A DNA stretch of 64,000 nt from Chloroflexota bacterium (GTDB taxonomy: Bacteria > Chloroflexota > Chloroflexia > Thermomicrobiales > UBA6265). The first letter of the stretch is position 1. Each line of letters starts with the position of its first letter. Shown in pieces: positions 33,403-41,967 of the stretch. The notes beneath the pieces were generated by a model. It did no database searches, was not told the origin of the DNA, and saw only the letters and a list, made by a program, of their open reading frames with translations. A program made the translations under genes and the position numbers. The stretch covers positions 1-64,000 of the forward strand of contig JAFAEX010000305.1 in NCBI GenBank assembly GCA_023423795.1, written 5' to 3'.

Positions 33403-34755
33403 CTACCCCGCCGCCAGCATCTCCCGGATCGTGGCCGCGAGGTCAGGCAGCGCCACGGTCCGCTGTTCGCCGCTGCGCAGGTCCTTGACGGCGGCCTGGC
33501 CGGCGGCGAGTTCGTTCTCGCCGGCGATCACCGCCAACGGGATACCACGCCGGTCGGCCAGCCTGAGCTGGTCGCCGACCCCACGGTTCGGCTGCAGAGA
33601 AAGGTCCACCCGCAGCCCGGCCTCCCGAAGGTCCCGCGCGATCGCCGCCCCGCCCGCCACGGTCGCGGGGAAGACGGCGACCGCGACCTGCGCGACCGTG
33701 CGCCCGGAATCGATCAGCCCGTATTCCTTCACGACTTCGAGGATGCGCTCCAGCCCCAGCGACACCCCGACCGCCGGCACCGCCCGCCCGAGGAACGCGC
33801 CGACCAGCCCGTCGTAGCGCCCGCCGCCGGCAACCGAACCGATCTTCGGCTCCGTCACCACCGCTTCGAAAACGGGGCCGGTGTAGTAATCCAGTCCGCG
33901 CGCCAGCGCGAGGTCGAACCGCCAGATGCCTTCCGGCACCCCCAGCGCGGGCAGGGCGGCGAAGAGCTGGTCGAGGTCTTCCAGGGCGGCCGCCGCGCCC
34001 TCGACGCCGGCAAGCTCCTCCCGCAGCGCGGCGAGGCGCTCCGCTCCGTCGCCGGGCGCGGTCACCAGCGCCAGCACGCGCTCGGCGGCGGCCGATTCGA
34101 TCCCGGCGGCGGACAGCTCGCGGGCGACACCCTCAGGGCCGATCTTGTCCAGCTTGTCGATCGCCCGGTAGAGCCCGACCGCTTGCTCGTCGGGAATCCC
34201 CGCCGCGCGCCCGACGCACTCCAGCAGCCGCCGGTGGCTGACCGCGATCGAGACGTTGGGCAGGCCGACGGCGGTCAGCGCTTCGGCGAGGATCGCGATG
34301 ATCTCGGCGTCGGCCAGCATCGAAGGGGAACCGGCGATGTCGGCGTCGCACTGCCAGAACTCGCGGAAACGGCCGCGCTGGGTGTTGTCGGCCCGCCAGA
34401 CCGGCGCGACGTGGTAGCGCTTGAAGGGGAAAACGAGGTGGTTCTGGTGCATCGCCACTACGCGAGCCAGCGGCACGGTCAGGTCGTAGCGCAGGCCGAC
34501 CTCGCGCCCGCCGTGGTCGGCGAAGCGGTACATGAGCTTTTCGTTTTCGCCCGCCTTGCCGGTGAGCACCTCGAGGTACTCGATCGTCGGCGTCTCCAGC
34601 GGCTCGAACCCGTGCCGCTCGAACACCTCGCGGAAACGGCCGATCACCTCGCTCCGCAGGATCATCTGCTCCGGCAGGAAATCCCGGAACCCCTTCAGCA
34701 CCCGGGCTGTGCGCCCACCGCCGCTCGACACGCTCGCTCCGCCTTCCCGCGCCAC
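33403..34755 (-). CDS. hisS: Histidyl-tRNA synthetase
   Basis: Charges tRNA-His. The 450-residue class II enzyme has GFRDFLPEQMILRSEV (motif 1 region), YDLTVPLARVV, motif 2 in RYHVAPVWRADNTQRGRFREF with the QCDADI sequence, the histidine-specific LARGLDYYTGPVFE and AGGGRYDGLVGAFLG, and motif 3 in VGVSLGLERIL. The C-terminal anticodon domain follows. The start is GTG (34755); the first ~18 residues are Gly/Ser-rich and variable. It is separated from moaB upstream by a family C repeat block. Confidence 0.96.
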   Translation of the reverse strand: MAREGGASVSSGGGRTARVLKGFRDFLPEQMILRSEVIGRFREVFERHGFEPLETPTIEYLEVLTGKAGENEKLMYRFADHGGREVGLRYDLTVPLARVVAMHQNHLVFPFKRYHVAPVWRADNTQRGRFREFWQCDADIAGSPSMLADAEIIAILAEALTAVGLPNVSIAVSHRRLLECVGRAAGIPDEQAVGLYRAIDKLDKIGPEGVARELSAAGIESAAAERVLALVTAPGDGAERLAALREELAGVEGAAAALEDLDQLFAALPALGVPEGIWRFDLALARGLDYYTGPVFEAVVTEPKIGSVAGGGRYDGLVGAFLGRAVPAVGVSLGLERILEVVKEYGLIDSGRTVAQVAVAVFPATVAGGAAIARDLREAGLRVDLSLQPNRGVGDQLRLADRRGIPLAVIAGENELAAGQAAVKDLRSGEQRTVALPDLAATIREMLAAG

Positions 34756-34892
34756 GCCCGTCCGGCGATCCGCTCGTACCCGGCGATGCTACACGAGCAG
34801 GCGCCTGCCGCGACGGTGCGGTTCAACGATCATCCCGAGCTTGGCGAGCGATCTCCTCGTTTCCCTCTCACTCCGAAACCCAACCGGCCGCC

Positions 34893-35096
34893 ACCCGTGG
34901 CGCCCGTCCGGGGTTGAGCCCGACGGACGGCGCCCCGGCGCCCGCGACCAGTCCCGGAGGGACGTCGTTTTTGTAGCCAGGGGTTGGTGGCGGTTGCCCA
35001 AATGGAACGGCCACCACCCGTGTTCAGCCCCGGAGGGGATTTGTTTGCGTAGCCGGGGGTTTCAACCCCGGGCGGGCGTGGCCGATGCCCGGATCA
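34893..35096. repeat. Family C repeat mosaic between moaB and hisS
   Basis: Tandem copies of CCCGGAGGG(G/A) followed by TT-rich sequence and GTAGCC(A/G)GGGG are seen at about 34960 and 35025; TTTCAACCCCGGGCGGGCG follows at 35060, and TGGTGGCGGTTGCCC at 34986. It makes up most of the 376-bp gap 34756-35131; no gene is supported there. Confidence 0.8.
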
Positions 35097-35131
35097 ACAA
35101 TGCAACCCCCAGCATGCCCGAGCACCCCCGG

Positions 35132-35674
35132 TTACTTCCCGATCTCGTACACGAGATGCCCGAGTTCCGGCAGGATCAGCTTCGTCATCGCCAGCTTGAC
35201 CGCGTTGCTCGAACCGGGCATGGCGACGATGAGTTTGCCGTTGTGGACGCCCGCCACGGCGCGCGAAAGCATCGCGGCCGCCCCGATCTCCTCGAACGAC
35301 AGCATTCGGAACAGTTCGCCGAATCCGTCGATGCGCTTGTCCAGCAACCCGGCGACCGCCTCGTAACTCGTGTCGCGGGAGGCGATGCCGGTGCCCCCGT
35401 TGGTCAGGATCGCCTGCACGTCGGTCCGTGACGCCCACCCGGCCACCACGTCGCGGATGCGCGCCGGGTCATCCGGCACGATCTCGTAGGCCGCCACGAC
35501 GTGGCCGCGCATGTCCAGCAGGTCGCGGATCAGGCGGCCGCTGGTGTCGGTATCGGGCGTCCGGGTGTCGCTGACGGTGAGGACGGCGCAGCGCACGTTG
35601 TCCGGGGCGGCCTCGCGGTGCGCCTGCGTGCTGGCGGAGCCGCCGGGTTGGGAGGCGGCGTCGAACGCGGACAT
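35132..35674 (-). CDS. moaB: MoaB/Mog-type molybdopterin protein
   Basis: A 180-residue MogA/MoaB-family protein that activates molybdopterin by adenylylation, or its inactive paralogue. VRCAVLTVSDTRTPDTDTSG starts the domain; LTNGGTGIASRDTSYEAV is the MPT-binding loop and MPGSSNAVKLAMTKLILPELGHLV the conserved C-terminal helix. AAAGGAG precedes ATG 35674 with ideal spacing; ATG 35692 is less likely. With moaA at 25.8 kb it shows that molybdenum cofactor synthesis genes are scattered here. Confidence 0.9.
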   Translation of the reverse strand: MSAFDAASQPGGSASTQAHREAAPDNVRCAVLTVSDTRTPDTDTSGRLIRDLLDMRGHVVAAYEIVPDDPARIRDVVAGWASRTDVQAILTNGGTGIASRDTSYEAVAGLLDKRIDGFGELFRMLSFEEIGAAAMLSRAVAGVHNGKLIVAMPGSSNAVKLAMTKLILPELGHLVYEIGK

Positions 35675-35730
35675 CGGGTGCTCCTTTCGCATCGAGGAAC
35701 CATCCGGCATCACCCCGCGCGGACGCAGCA

Positions 35731-35760
35731 GCGCGGCCCGGGGATCTCCCCGGGCCGCGC
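35731..35760 (-). terminator. Terminator-like hairpin of the 35.8-kb secreted-protein gene
   Basis: GCGCGGCCCGGGGA pairs perfectly with its complement around a 2-nt centre. It lies 23 bp after the stop codon of the minus-strand gene. There is no T-tract, so termination efficiency is uncertain. Confidence 0.65.
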
Positions 35761-35783
35761 CCTCCGTTCGAGCAGGACCGGGC

Positions 35784-36365
35784 TTACGCCTCGGGCGTCG
35801 CCATGACGTCGCCTTCGTCGTCGCTGCCCATCGCGCCGCCGATCTCCTCGCCCTCGTCGTGGACGAGGAAAACGGTAACGGTGGTGGTGTCGCCTTCGCC
35901 GAGCAGCCACGCCACGCCGTCGTACCCGGAGTCGTTCAGTTCGCCGAGCCCGATGAACAGGTTGCCGTTGTCGTCCGGCGTGCCCGCGACGCTGCCGCAG
36001 GCGATGTAGAGCGAGACGTCCTCGCTGTCGTGCACGTTGATCGCGTGCTCGCCGCCGAGGATGGTCTCGAGCGACGCCTCGACCTCGGTGGTGGCGACGG
36101 CCACCGGGATGTTGCCACCGATCTGGGCCATCGCCGCGTCCGCGCCGTCCTCGGCCGCATCGAACGCGAGGTCGGCGAGCGGGAACAGGGGCGCAGGGTT
36201 CAGGTCGTCGCAGGTTCCCTCGTGGATGTGGTTCGGGAAGGCCGCGGCCTCGCCCATCCTCGCCATCGGGGTCGCGTCCTGGGCGGCGGCGAGGCCGGCC
36301 GTACCGAGCGTCGCCGCGCCGAGCACAGCCGCCATCGTGAACGCGCGGATACCGAAAGAGCCCAT
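35784..36365 (-). CDS. Secreted protein, paralogue of the 38.4-kb gene
   Basis: A 193-residue exported protein: signal peptide IRAFTMAAVLGAATLGTAGLAAA then AQDAT. The mature part has FPNHIHEGTCDDLNPAPLFPL, ILGGEHAINVHDSEDVSLYIACG, and FIGLGELNDSGYDGVAWL. These blocks match the 38435-38962 product closely (HIH-GTC, G-HAINVH, YIACG, ELNDSGY). The His/Cys pattern could bind copper or another metal, or bridge by disulfide; I recognise no named family. GGGAGG is 7 nt from ATG 36365; ATG 36371 is two codons earlier. Confidence 0.82.
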   Translation of the reverse strand: MGSFGIRAFTMAAVLGAATLGTAGLAAAQDATPMARMGEAAAFPNHIHEGTCDDLNPAPLFPLADLAFDAAEDGADAAMAQIGGNIPVAVATTEVEASLETILGGEHAINVHDSEDVSLYIACGSVAGTPDDNGNLFIGLGELNDSGYDGVAWLLGEGDTTTVTVFLVHDEGEEIGGAMGSDDEGDVMATPEA

Positions 36366-36522
36366 GTCCATACCTCCCGCTGGATTGCTAGCCGACGTCG
36401 TTGTCCACCGGAGGACCGGAGCGTAATGGCCCGGAATGGGCCGATTCGCAGTCTCGCACACTTCGTTCCACCGCATTCGCCACCTTGCGGAGCAGCCATG
36501 GCGCTGCGCGCCGCGCCGAACG

Positions 36523-36900
36523 TCAGCCGGCGTTGACCGCGTTCTCCACGTGCTCGATCCGCGCCACCCGGCCGGCGGCGTCCAGCGTGATCGCCACCAG
36601 GTCGATCCGCCAGATCGCGTCGTGCCACTCGGGGTGGTCGGCGACGAACCACGCCGAGGCGTCAAGCAACTTCCGGGCCTTCGCCGGGGTGATCGCCTCT
36701 TCGGCCCGGCCGCGCGCTTCGCCGCGCCGGAGTTTGACCTCGACGACGACCAGTTCGCCGCCCTCGGTCATCACCAAGTCGAGTTCGCCGGCGGCGCAGC
36801 GCCAGTTGGCGGCGACGAACCCGTATCCGCGCGCTTCCAGCCATCGCCGGGCGTGGGCCTCGCCGGCCGCGCCGAGCGCCGCCCGCTCGGTGGGGGTCAC
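36523..36900 (-). CDS. UPF0102/YraN endonuclease-like protein
   Basis: A 125-residue protein with the PD-(D/E)xK nuclease-like YraN fold: GEAHARRWLEARGYGFVAANWRC, then GELDLVMTEGGELVVVEVKLR, which contains the catalytic Asp and ExK. Its cellular role is unresolved, possibly DNA uptake or repair. The start GTG (36900) overlaps the rnhB stop as GTGA, preserving the very common rplS-rnhB-yraN order. Confidence 0.92.
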   Translation of the reverse strand: MTPTERAALGAAGEAHARRWLEARGYGFVAANWRCAAGELDLVMTEGGELVVVEVKLRRGEARGRAEEAITPAKARKLLDASAWFVADHPEWHDAIWRIDLVAITLDAAGRVARIEHVENAVNAG

Positions 36901-37589
36901 GGGCGAAGGCCGCCGTTGGCCACCCGCGGGATCGACAACCGGTGGATCGGTCCGGGGCCGTGGGTCACGATCCGGGCGAAGTGGAGGTCGGTGCCGTACC
37001 CCTTGTGCCCCGCGAAGCCGTAGCGCGGGTCGGCGGCGTCGTGCTCGACCATCATCGCGTCGCGCGTGACCTTGGCGACGATCGAGGCAGCCGCCACCGA
37101 AAGGCAGTGGGCGTCGGCGTCGATCGCGCCAACCTGCGGCAGCGCGAGGTCGATCGTGCAGGCGTCGAGCAGCAACGCGTCCGGCGGCACGCGAAGCGCG
37201 AGGACGGCCCGCTCCATCGCGATCCGGTTGGCTGCCGACATCCCGAGCACGTCGAATTCGTCGTGCTCGACGATCCCGACGCCGACGGCCACTGCGGCCG
37301 CCCGGATCGGCTCCAGCAACCGCTCGCGCCCGAGTGCGGTCACGGTCTTGGAATCGCGGGTCCCAGACAACCGCCGTCGCAGCGCGCCCAGTTTCGCGCC
37401 GGAGCAGGCCGGCAGGATCACGGCAGCCGCCACCAGCGGCCCGGCGATCGCGCCGCGCCCGACCTCATCGATGCCGGCGACGTAGCCCATCCCGGCGTCC
37501 CAGAAGGCGCGCTCGCGCTCCACGCCCGGAACGCGGGCGGCGGTCGCGCGGCGGGGCGCGGAACGGCTGGGGTGTGCGGCAACGCTCAT
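36897..37589 (-). CDS. rnhB: Ribonuclease HII
   Basis: Removes RNA primers and misincorporated ribonucleotides from DNA. In the 230-residue protein, YVAGIDEVGRGAIAGPLVAA supplies the DE and second acidic motifs, DSKTVTALGRERL the DSK motif, and LLDACTIDL and SIVAKVTRDAMM the remaining catalytic Asp/Asn region; YGFAGHKGYGT is the conserved C-terminal motif. A variable 35-residue N-terminal extension precedes it. A TATCGT box lies 7 nt before the ATG and no ribosome site is visible, suggesting a leaderless message. Confidence 0.95.
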   Translation of the reverse strand: MSVAAHPSRSAPRRATAARVPGVERERAFWDAGMGYVAGIDEVGRGAIAGPLVAAAVILPACSGAKLGALRRRLSGTRDSKTVTALGRERLLEPIRAAAVAVGVGIVEHDEFDVLGMSAANRIAMERAVLALRVPPDALLLDACTIDLALPQVGAIDADAHCLSVAAASIVAKVTRDAMMVEHDAADPRYGFAGHKGYGTDLHFARIVTHGPGPIHRLSIPRVANGGLRP

Positions 37590-37596
37590 GGCGGCG

Positions 37597-37602
37597 ACGA
37601 TA
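37597..37602 (-). promoter_or_regulatory. Putative leaderless -10 box of rnhB
   Basis: TATCGT on the minus strand, 7 nt before the ATG, as in leaderless genes. No Shine-Dalgarno sequence fits in between. The same geometry is seen at maf (49933-49938) and the WYL gene (44197-44202). Confidence 0.45.
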
Positions 37603-37628
37603 GCACGGGACGCGATCCGGGCAACGCA

Positions 37629-37661
37629 AAACCCCTCCCCCGGTAGTCCGGGGAAGGGGGT
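37629..37661 (-). terminator. Intrinsic terminator after rplS
   Basis: On the minus strand ACCCCCTTCCCCGG pairs with CCGGGGGAGGGGT across ACTA (one bulge) and is followed by TTTTGCG, 30 bp after the rplS stop. The order stem then T-run is correct for the minus strand, so rplS and rnhB can be separate transcripts. Confidence 0.75.
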
Positions 37662-37690
37662 GCTCATCGTTCCTGATCCCGGTTGCGGGG

Positions 37691-38044
37691 TTAGGTCCGG
37701 CGCTCCTTGATGCGGGCGGCCCGGCCGGTCAGCCCGCGCAGGTAGTAGAGGTTGGCGCGGCGGACGCGGCCACGGCGGGTGACCTCGATCTTGTCGATGC
37801 GCGGCGAGTGGAGCAGGAACGTGCGCTCCACCCCGATGCCGTGGGAGGCGAGGCGGCGCACGGTGAAGTTCTCGTTGATGCCGCCGCCGCGGCGCCGGAT
37901 GACGACGCCTTCGAACACCTGGATCCGCTCGCGGGTGCCCTCGACCACCTTCGCGTGGACGCGCACCGTATCGCCGGACCCGAATTCGGGGACCTCGCCC
38001 CGGAACTGCTCCGCTTCCACGGAGCGGATCAACTGGGCAACCAT
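37691..38044 (-). CDS. rplS: 50S ribosomal protein L19
   Basis: A 117-residue ribosomal protein at the 30S-50S interface. The sequence is canonical: [60 protein letters not shown] and [27 protein letters not shown] precedes the ATG. The 5' region contains a GC hairpin (38070-38097, GGCGCGG/CCGCGCC), possibly a leader structure. Further upstream is a family A repeat. Confidence 0.98.
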   Translation of the reverse strand: MVAQLIRSVEAEQFRGEVPEFGSGDTVRVHAKVVEGTRERIQVFEGVVIRRRGGGINENFTVRRLASHGIGVERTFLLHSPRIDKIEVTRRGRVRRANLYYLRGLTGRAARIKERRT

Positions 38045-38299
38045 CGCTCTCCGCCCTTCTCGCCACCACGGCGCGGACGCCGGCGGAACGCCGCGCCGCG
38101 TATTTCGGGTTCACCCGTACGCCGAAAAACCAGGGACGCACGAAAATCCGCCCGGTTCCGGGCGTGCCCACGAGTCTATCATCGCCGCCGCGCGCCGGCA
38201 ACGCCGCCCGCTTGCGGCTCCCCGCGAGCACCGAGCGCGGTACCGGGTGGGCACGTTCTGGAGCGCGCCCAACGAGCGCGTTTCGGCACCACCGCCGTC

Positions 38300-38378
38300 G
38301 TCATCCCGAGCCTGTCGAGGGATCTCGTCAACGGCGCGAAGCATGGAGAACGAGATCCCTCGACAGGCTCGGGATGAC
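38300..38378. repeat. Family A palindromic repeat, reference copy
   Basis: Arms GTCATCCCGAGCCTGTCGAG(GGATCTCGT) and their exact complement enclose about 21 nt. It lies between rplS and the upstream secreted-protein gene (gap 38045-38434), which otherwise holds only the rplS leader. Confidence 0.93.
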
Positions 38379-38434
38379 GGTTAGAGGCTCAGGATGACTG
38401 GATGGGTGACGCCCGCGGGGTTCCGATCCAGGCC

Positions 38435-38962
38435 CTAACTCATAGCCGCCGGTTCGATCAGGATGACGGACACCTCGGTCTGGGCGCCGTCCGCGCTGGG
38501 GCCGAGCCAGACGGTCCCGGCATAGCCGGAATCGTTCAATTCGGCAAGGCCGATCATCATCTCCTGGCGGCCGCCCTCGTCGGTGGTGATGACCCCGCCG
38601 ATGTCGCCGCACGCGATGTATGTCCCGATCTCCTCCGTGCTGAGATGCACGTTGATCGCGTGCCCGCCGTCGATGATCTCCTGCAACGGGATATCGACGA
38701 CGTTCTCGCTGAGCGTCACCGGCACCGCCGACGCCGGGCCGGTGTGCTCGCCCGCCGGCGCGGCGAGGTCGTTCAGGGGAACCACCACGTCGCCGAGTTC
38801 CGCGCACGTTCCGGCGTGGATGTGGACCGGATGCGTATGGCCCTCCATCCCGGCCTCGGGAGTCTGGGCGCCGACGATGGGAACCATGAAGGCGACGGCG
38901 GCGATGCCCGCCACTAGCGCGGCCCGAAACGATCGCTGGGGAATCCCGGCCAAAGCGCTCAT
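38435..38962 (-). CDS. Secreted protein, paralogue of the 35.8-kb gene
   Basis: A 175-residue exported protein: FRAALVAGIAAVAFMVPIVGA is the signal peptide with likely cleavage at GAQ-TPE. The mature part contains GHTHPVHIHAGTCAELG (four His and a Cys), IIDGGHAINVHLSTEEIGTYIACGD, and IGLAELNDSGYAGTVWL. It is a full-length paralogue of the 35784-36365 product, with about a third to a half of residues alike in the aligned blocks. A metal-binding periplasmic or surface role is possible but unproven. AAGGAGG precedes the ATG. The divergent gap to uraA (38963-39266) holds no gene. Confidence 0.83.
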   Translation of the reverse strand: MSALAGIPQRSFRAALVAGIAAVAFMVPIVGAQTPEAGMEGHTHPVHIHAGTCAELGDVVVPLNDLAAPAGEHTGPASAVPVTLSENVVDIPLQEIIDGGHAINVHLSTEEIGTYIACGDIGGVITTDEGGRQEMMIGLAELNDSGYAGTVWLGPSADGAQTEVSVILIEPAAMS

Positions 38963-39266
38963 CGAACCTCCTTGCTCCACGGGCCGCCGCGCCGCGGCGT
39001 ATCCCTTTGCCGGATCGGGCAGGAATGCATGATCCAGCCGGATCATAACGCCGTTGTCTTGCCACGTAAACATCGAACGACGAGCGGCGTTGAACGCCCA
39101 GGGGGCACAACGAGTCGGCCGCCGGCAAACCGCGAACGTCCCTCCCGGCGTCGCGCGCACTACCCGCGCAGACGCTTCATGCGGATTGTTTCCAACCCCG
39201 CTATGATGCGCGCCAATCGCGTACGTACACCGTCGTCCGGCTGCGCCGCAACCGGGAGGGAGCGCC

Positions 39267-40664
39267 GTGCAACTGACTTGGACCGAAAAACGATCGGGCG
39301 TGATCGGCCCGGACGAGCGGCTGCCGTGGGGCGGCACCATCGTCATGGGCGCCCAGCACGTCATGGCCATGTTCGGCGCGACCGTGCTGGCCCCGGTGCT
39401 GATGGGGTTCGACCCCAACCTGTCGATCCTCTTCTCCGGCATCGGCACGCTGATCTTCTTCGTCGTCACCGCCGGCAAGGTGCCCAGTTACCTCGGCTCC
39501 TCGTTCGCCTTCATCGGGCCGGTGCTGGCGATCACCACCGCCGGCGGCACCATCGGGCAGGCGCTCGGCGGCATCGTGATCGCCGGCCTGGTCTACGCGC
39601 TGATCGGCGTGCTGGTACACCTCACCGGCGCGGGCTGGATCGACCGGCTGATGCCGCCGCTGGTGACCGGCGCGGTCGTGGCCATCATCGGGCTCAACCT
39701 CGCCGGCGCGGCGCGCGACATGGCGGCGGCGGACCCGCTGGTCGCCATCGTGACCATCGCCGCCGTGGTGGCGATCGCCCTGTGGACGCGGGGCCTGCTC
39801 GGCCGGTTGCCGATCCTGATCGGCGCCGCGGTCGGCTACGTCGTCGCCGTCCTTATCCGGGGCTCGGGAACCGCAGGCCGCGAGTTCCTCGGCACGACCG
39901 GCCCGGCGATCGACTTCACCAAGGTTGCCGACGCTGCGTGGTTCGGCCTCCCCGCGTTCCAGACGCCGGAGTGGAACTGGACCGCGATCTCGCTGGTCGC
40001 CCCGGTGGCGGTCGTACTGGTGGCGGAGAACACCGGGCACATCAAGGCGGTCTCGGAGATGACCGGCCGCAACCTGATGCCGTTCCTCGGCCGTGGCTTC
40101 ATCGGCGACGGCATCGCGACGATGGTCGCCGGCTTCGGCGGCGGCTCGGGCGTGACCACCTACGCCGAGAACATCGGCGTCATGGCCGTCACCCGCGTCT
40201 ACTCGACGCTGATCTTCGTGGTCGCCGCCGTGGTGGCCATCGTGCTCGGGTTCTCGCCCAAGTTCGGCGCGTTGATCCAGTCGATCCCAACCGGGGTGCT
40301 CGGCGGCGTCACAACCGTCCTGTTCGGCTTGATCGCCGCGACCGGCGTCCGCATCTGGGTTGAGAACCGGGTCGATTTCTCGAGGGGCGCCAACCTGTTC
40401 ATTGCCGCCGTCGTGCTGATCGTGGGCGCGGCGGACTACACCCTGAACCTCGGCGCGTTCGCGCTCAACGGGATCGCCCTCGGCACCTTCGGCGCGATCG
40501 TGCTCTACCAGATTTTCGGCCGCAACACCCGCCCCGACGACTTCGAGTTCGTCGGCGACGACGCCATCGCCCGATCGGAACTGCGCAGCCGCGCCGCAGC
40601 GCCGGTCGCCGCTGAGCCGGCTCCCGCCCCGGCCCGCCGCCGCTCGGCCAAACGCCGCAAGTAG
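39267..40664 (+). CDS. NCS2 family nucleobase permease (uracil/xanthine type)
   Basis: A 465-residue transporter with about 12-14 membrane helices. The NCS2 signature is seen in VGWL-like positions: GAQHVMAMFGATVLAPVLMGFDP at the N terminus, VLVAENTGHIKAVSEMTGR (conserved Glu) and GFGGGSGVTTYAENIGVMAVTRV. It probably imports uracil or another pyrimidine by proton symport. The start is GTG 39267 with GGGAGG; a TATGAT box at 39202-39207 may be its -10. A basic Ala/Pro/Arg tail of about 25 residues is appended at the C terminus. It converges on the LLM genes across a family D repeat. Confidence 0.9.
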   Translation: MQLTWTEKRSGVIGPDERLPWGGTIVMGAQHVMAMFGATVLAPVLMGFDPNLSILFSGIGTLIFFVVTAGKVPSYLGSSFAFIGPVLAITTAGGTIGQALGGIVIAGLVYALIGVLVHLTGAGWIDRLMPPLVTGAVVAIIGLNLAGAARDMAAADPLVAIVTIAAVVAIALWTRGLLGRLPILIGAAVGYVVAVLIRGSGTAGREFLGTTGPAIDFTKVADAAWFGLPAFQTPEWNWTAISLVAPVAVVLVAENTGHIKAVSEMTGRNLMPFLGRGFIGDGIATMVAGFGGGSGVTTYAENIGVMAVTRVYSTLIFVVAAVVAIVLGFSPKFGALIQSIPTGVLGGVTTVLFGLIAATGVRIWVENRVDFSRGANLFIAAVVLIVGAADYTLNLGAFALNGIALGTFGAIVLYQIFGRNTRPDDFEFVGDDAIARSELRSRAAAPVAAEPAPAPARRRSAKRRK

Positions 40665-40701
40665 TACGGAATCCAGCCGATTGGTACGGTACTCCGTTCG
40701 T

Positions 40702-40786
40702 CGTTCGTAGGGGAGGGACCCGTGCCCTCCAGTCCCCGAAGCCGCGTACGGACGCGGGAGGGCACGGGTCCCTTCCTTACGAACGC
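40702..40786. repeat. Family D palindromic repeat
   Basis: CGTTCGTAGGGGAGGGACCC faces its near complement (one or two mismatches), with the loop GAAGCCGCGTACGGACG shared with 14378-14477. A GCGGGCGCAACAGCAGCGGATAG-like tail follows, also like the 14.4-kb copy. It lies between convergent genes in gap 40665-40918. Confidence 0.9.
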
Positions 40787-40918
40787 ACGCCGTCATAGGC
40801 GGGCGCAACAGCAGCGGATAGCCGGATTTCGTATGACCGATAGGGATACGTGGAACGGCCGGGGTTGGCAACGCCGCCCCGGCCGTTCCTCGTCCCGCGC
40901 CTGGTTGCGGCAACCTCG

Positions 40919-41848
40919 CTACCCCTCGCTGTCGAGGATCTCCAGCACCGGTGCGAGCCGTTCGATTCCCGCGACGTCGTTCGGGTCGAGGACGACCTGA
41001 ACGTGCGAGATGCCCTCGCGGGCGTACCCGCGAAACGCTTCGGCCAACTCCTCCGGCGAGCCGGTGAGGAACGGTTCGGTCTCCCGCGGCCTGCCGGCGC
41101 GACCCGGCAAGTCGATCAGCACCGAGACCGAGCGGCCGAGGGTCGCCGGATCGCGCCCGGCCTCGACGCAGGCGGCATCGACGACCGCCCGCACTGCGGG
41201 GATGTCGGCCGGCGAGTTCTTGCCCCAGACGTTCCACAGGTCGGCGTGCCGCGCGCACAGCGCGAGCATCCGCGGCGCGACGCTGCCGATCATGATCGGG
41301 GGACCGCCCGGTCGCGGGCCGCGCGGCAGCAGTTCGCAATCCCGCGCCTGGTGCCACCGGCCTTCGAAATCGACGTGGCCGTCCCGCAGCAATCCTGTGA
41401 TGATCGCCAGCGCTTCCTCGAACCGCCCGACCCGGTGGTCGAACGGGTAGCCGAACGCGCGGTACTCCGGCTCGTGCCAGCCCGCGCCCAGCCCGAGGAT
41501 CAGCCGGCCGCCGGAGATCTCGTCCACCGTCGCCGCCGTCTTGGCGAGCAGCGCCGGGTTGCGGAACCCGGTGCAGGACACCAGCGGCCCCAGTTCCACC
41601 CGCTCGGTCACCGCCGCCAGCGCCGACAGCAGCGACCAGCACTCCCAGACGCCCTGCGGCGCTTTGCCCTCGAAGCGGAAGATGAGGTGGTCCGACACCC
41701 AGATCGAGTCGAACCTGCAGGCCTCGGCGGTCTTCGCCATCGCCAGCAGGTCGGACCAGCGGGCCGAACCGCCCGCCATCTCGCGCTCGGTATCCGGGAA
41801 CATCAGGCCGATCTTCAACGGCCGCGTGCGACGTGATTCCGTCGTCAT
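40919..41848 (-). CDS. LLM-class flavin (F420)-dependent oxidoreductase
   Basis: A 309-residue luciferase-like TIM barrel. LKIGLMFPDTEREMAG opens it; FDSIWVSDHLIFR, AVTERVELGPLVSCTGFRNPALLAKTAATVDEISGGRLILGLGAGWHEPEYRAFGYPF is the conserved core and IMIGSVAPRMLALCARHADLWN the phosphate/flavin region. Many actinobacterial and Chloroflexota members use coenzyme F420. The substrate is unknown. AAAGGAC precedes ATG 41848. It is the downstream member of a tandem pair with 41968-42903; both end with the block ERLAPVLEILD. Confidence 0.9.
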   Translation of the reverse strand: MTTESRRTRPLKIGLMFPDTEREMAGGSARWSDLLAMAKTAEACRFDSIWVSDHLIFRFEGKAPQGVWECWSLLSALAAVTERVELGPLVSCTGFRNPALLAKTAATVDEISGGRLILGLGAGWHEPEYRAFGYPFDHRVGRFEEALAIITGLLRDGHVDFEGRWHQARDCELLPRGPRPGGPPIMIGSVAPRMLALCARHADLWNVWGKNSPADIPAVRAVVDAACVEAGRDPATLGRSVSVLIDLPGRAGRPRETEPFLTGSPEELAEAFRGYAREGISHVQVVLDPNDVAGIERLAPVLEILDSEG

Positions 41849-41967
41849 TCGGGTCCTTTCGTTCGTCTGGCATCGCCGTGCGGGCGCGCCGGCCACGGCG
41901 GCACGCCGCGTCGGCTGTTGCGGCTGGGACGGGGTGTTGACGGGTCGTGGGCGCCGTAACCGGGCCC

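Noticed and set aside
39201..41873. 890-codon open frame on the minus strand
   Set aside because: It mixes antisense of the NCS2 permease with the wrong frame of the LLM gene; no conserved domain can be read.
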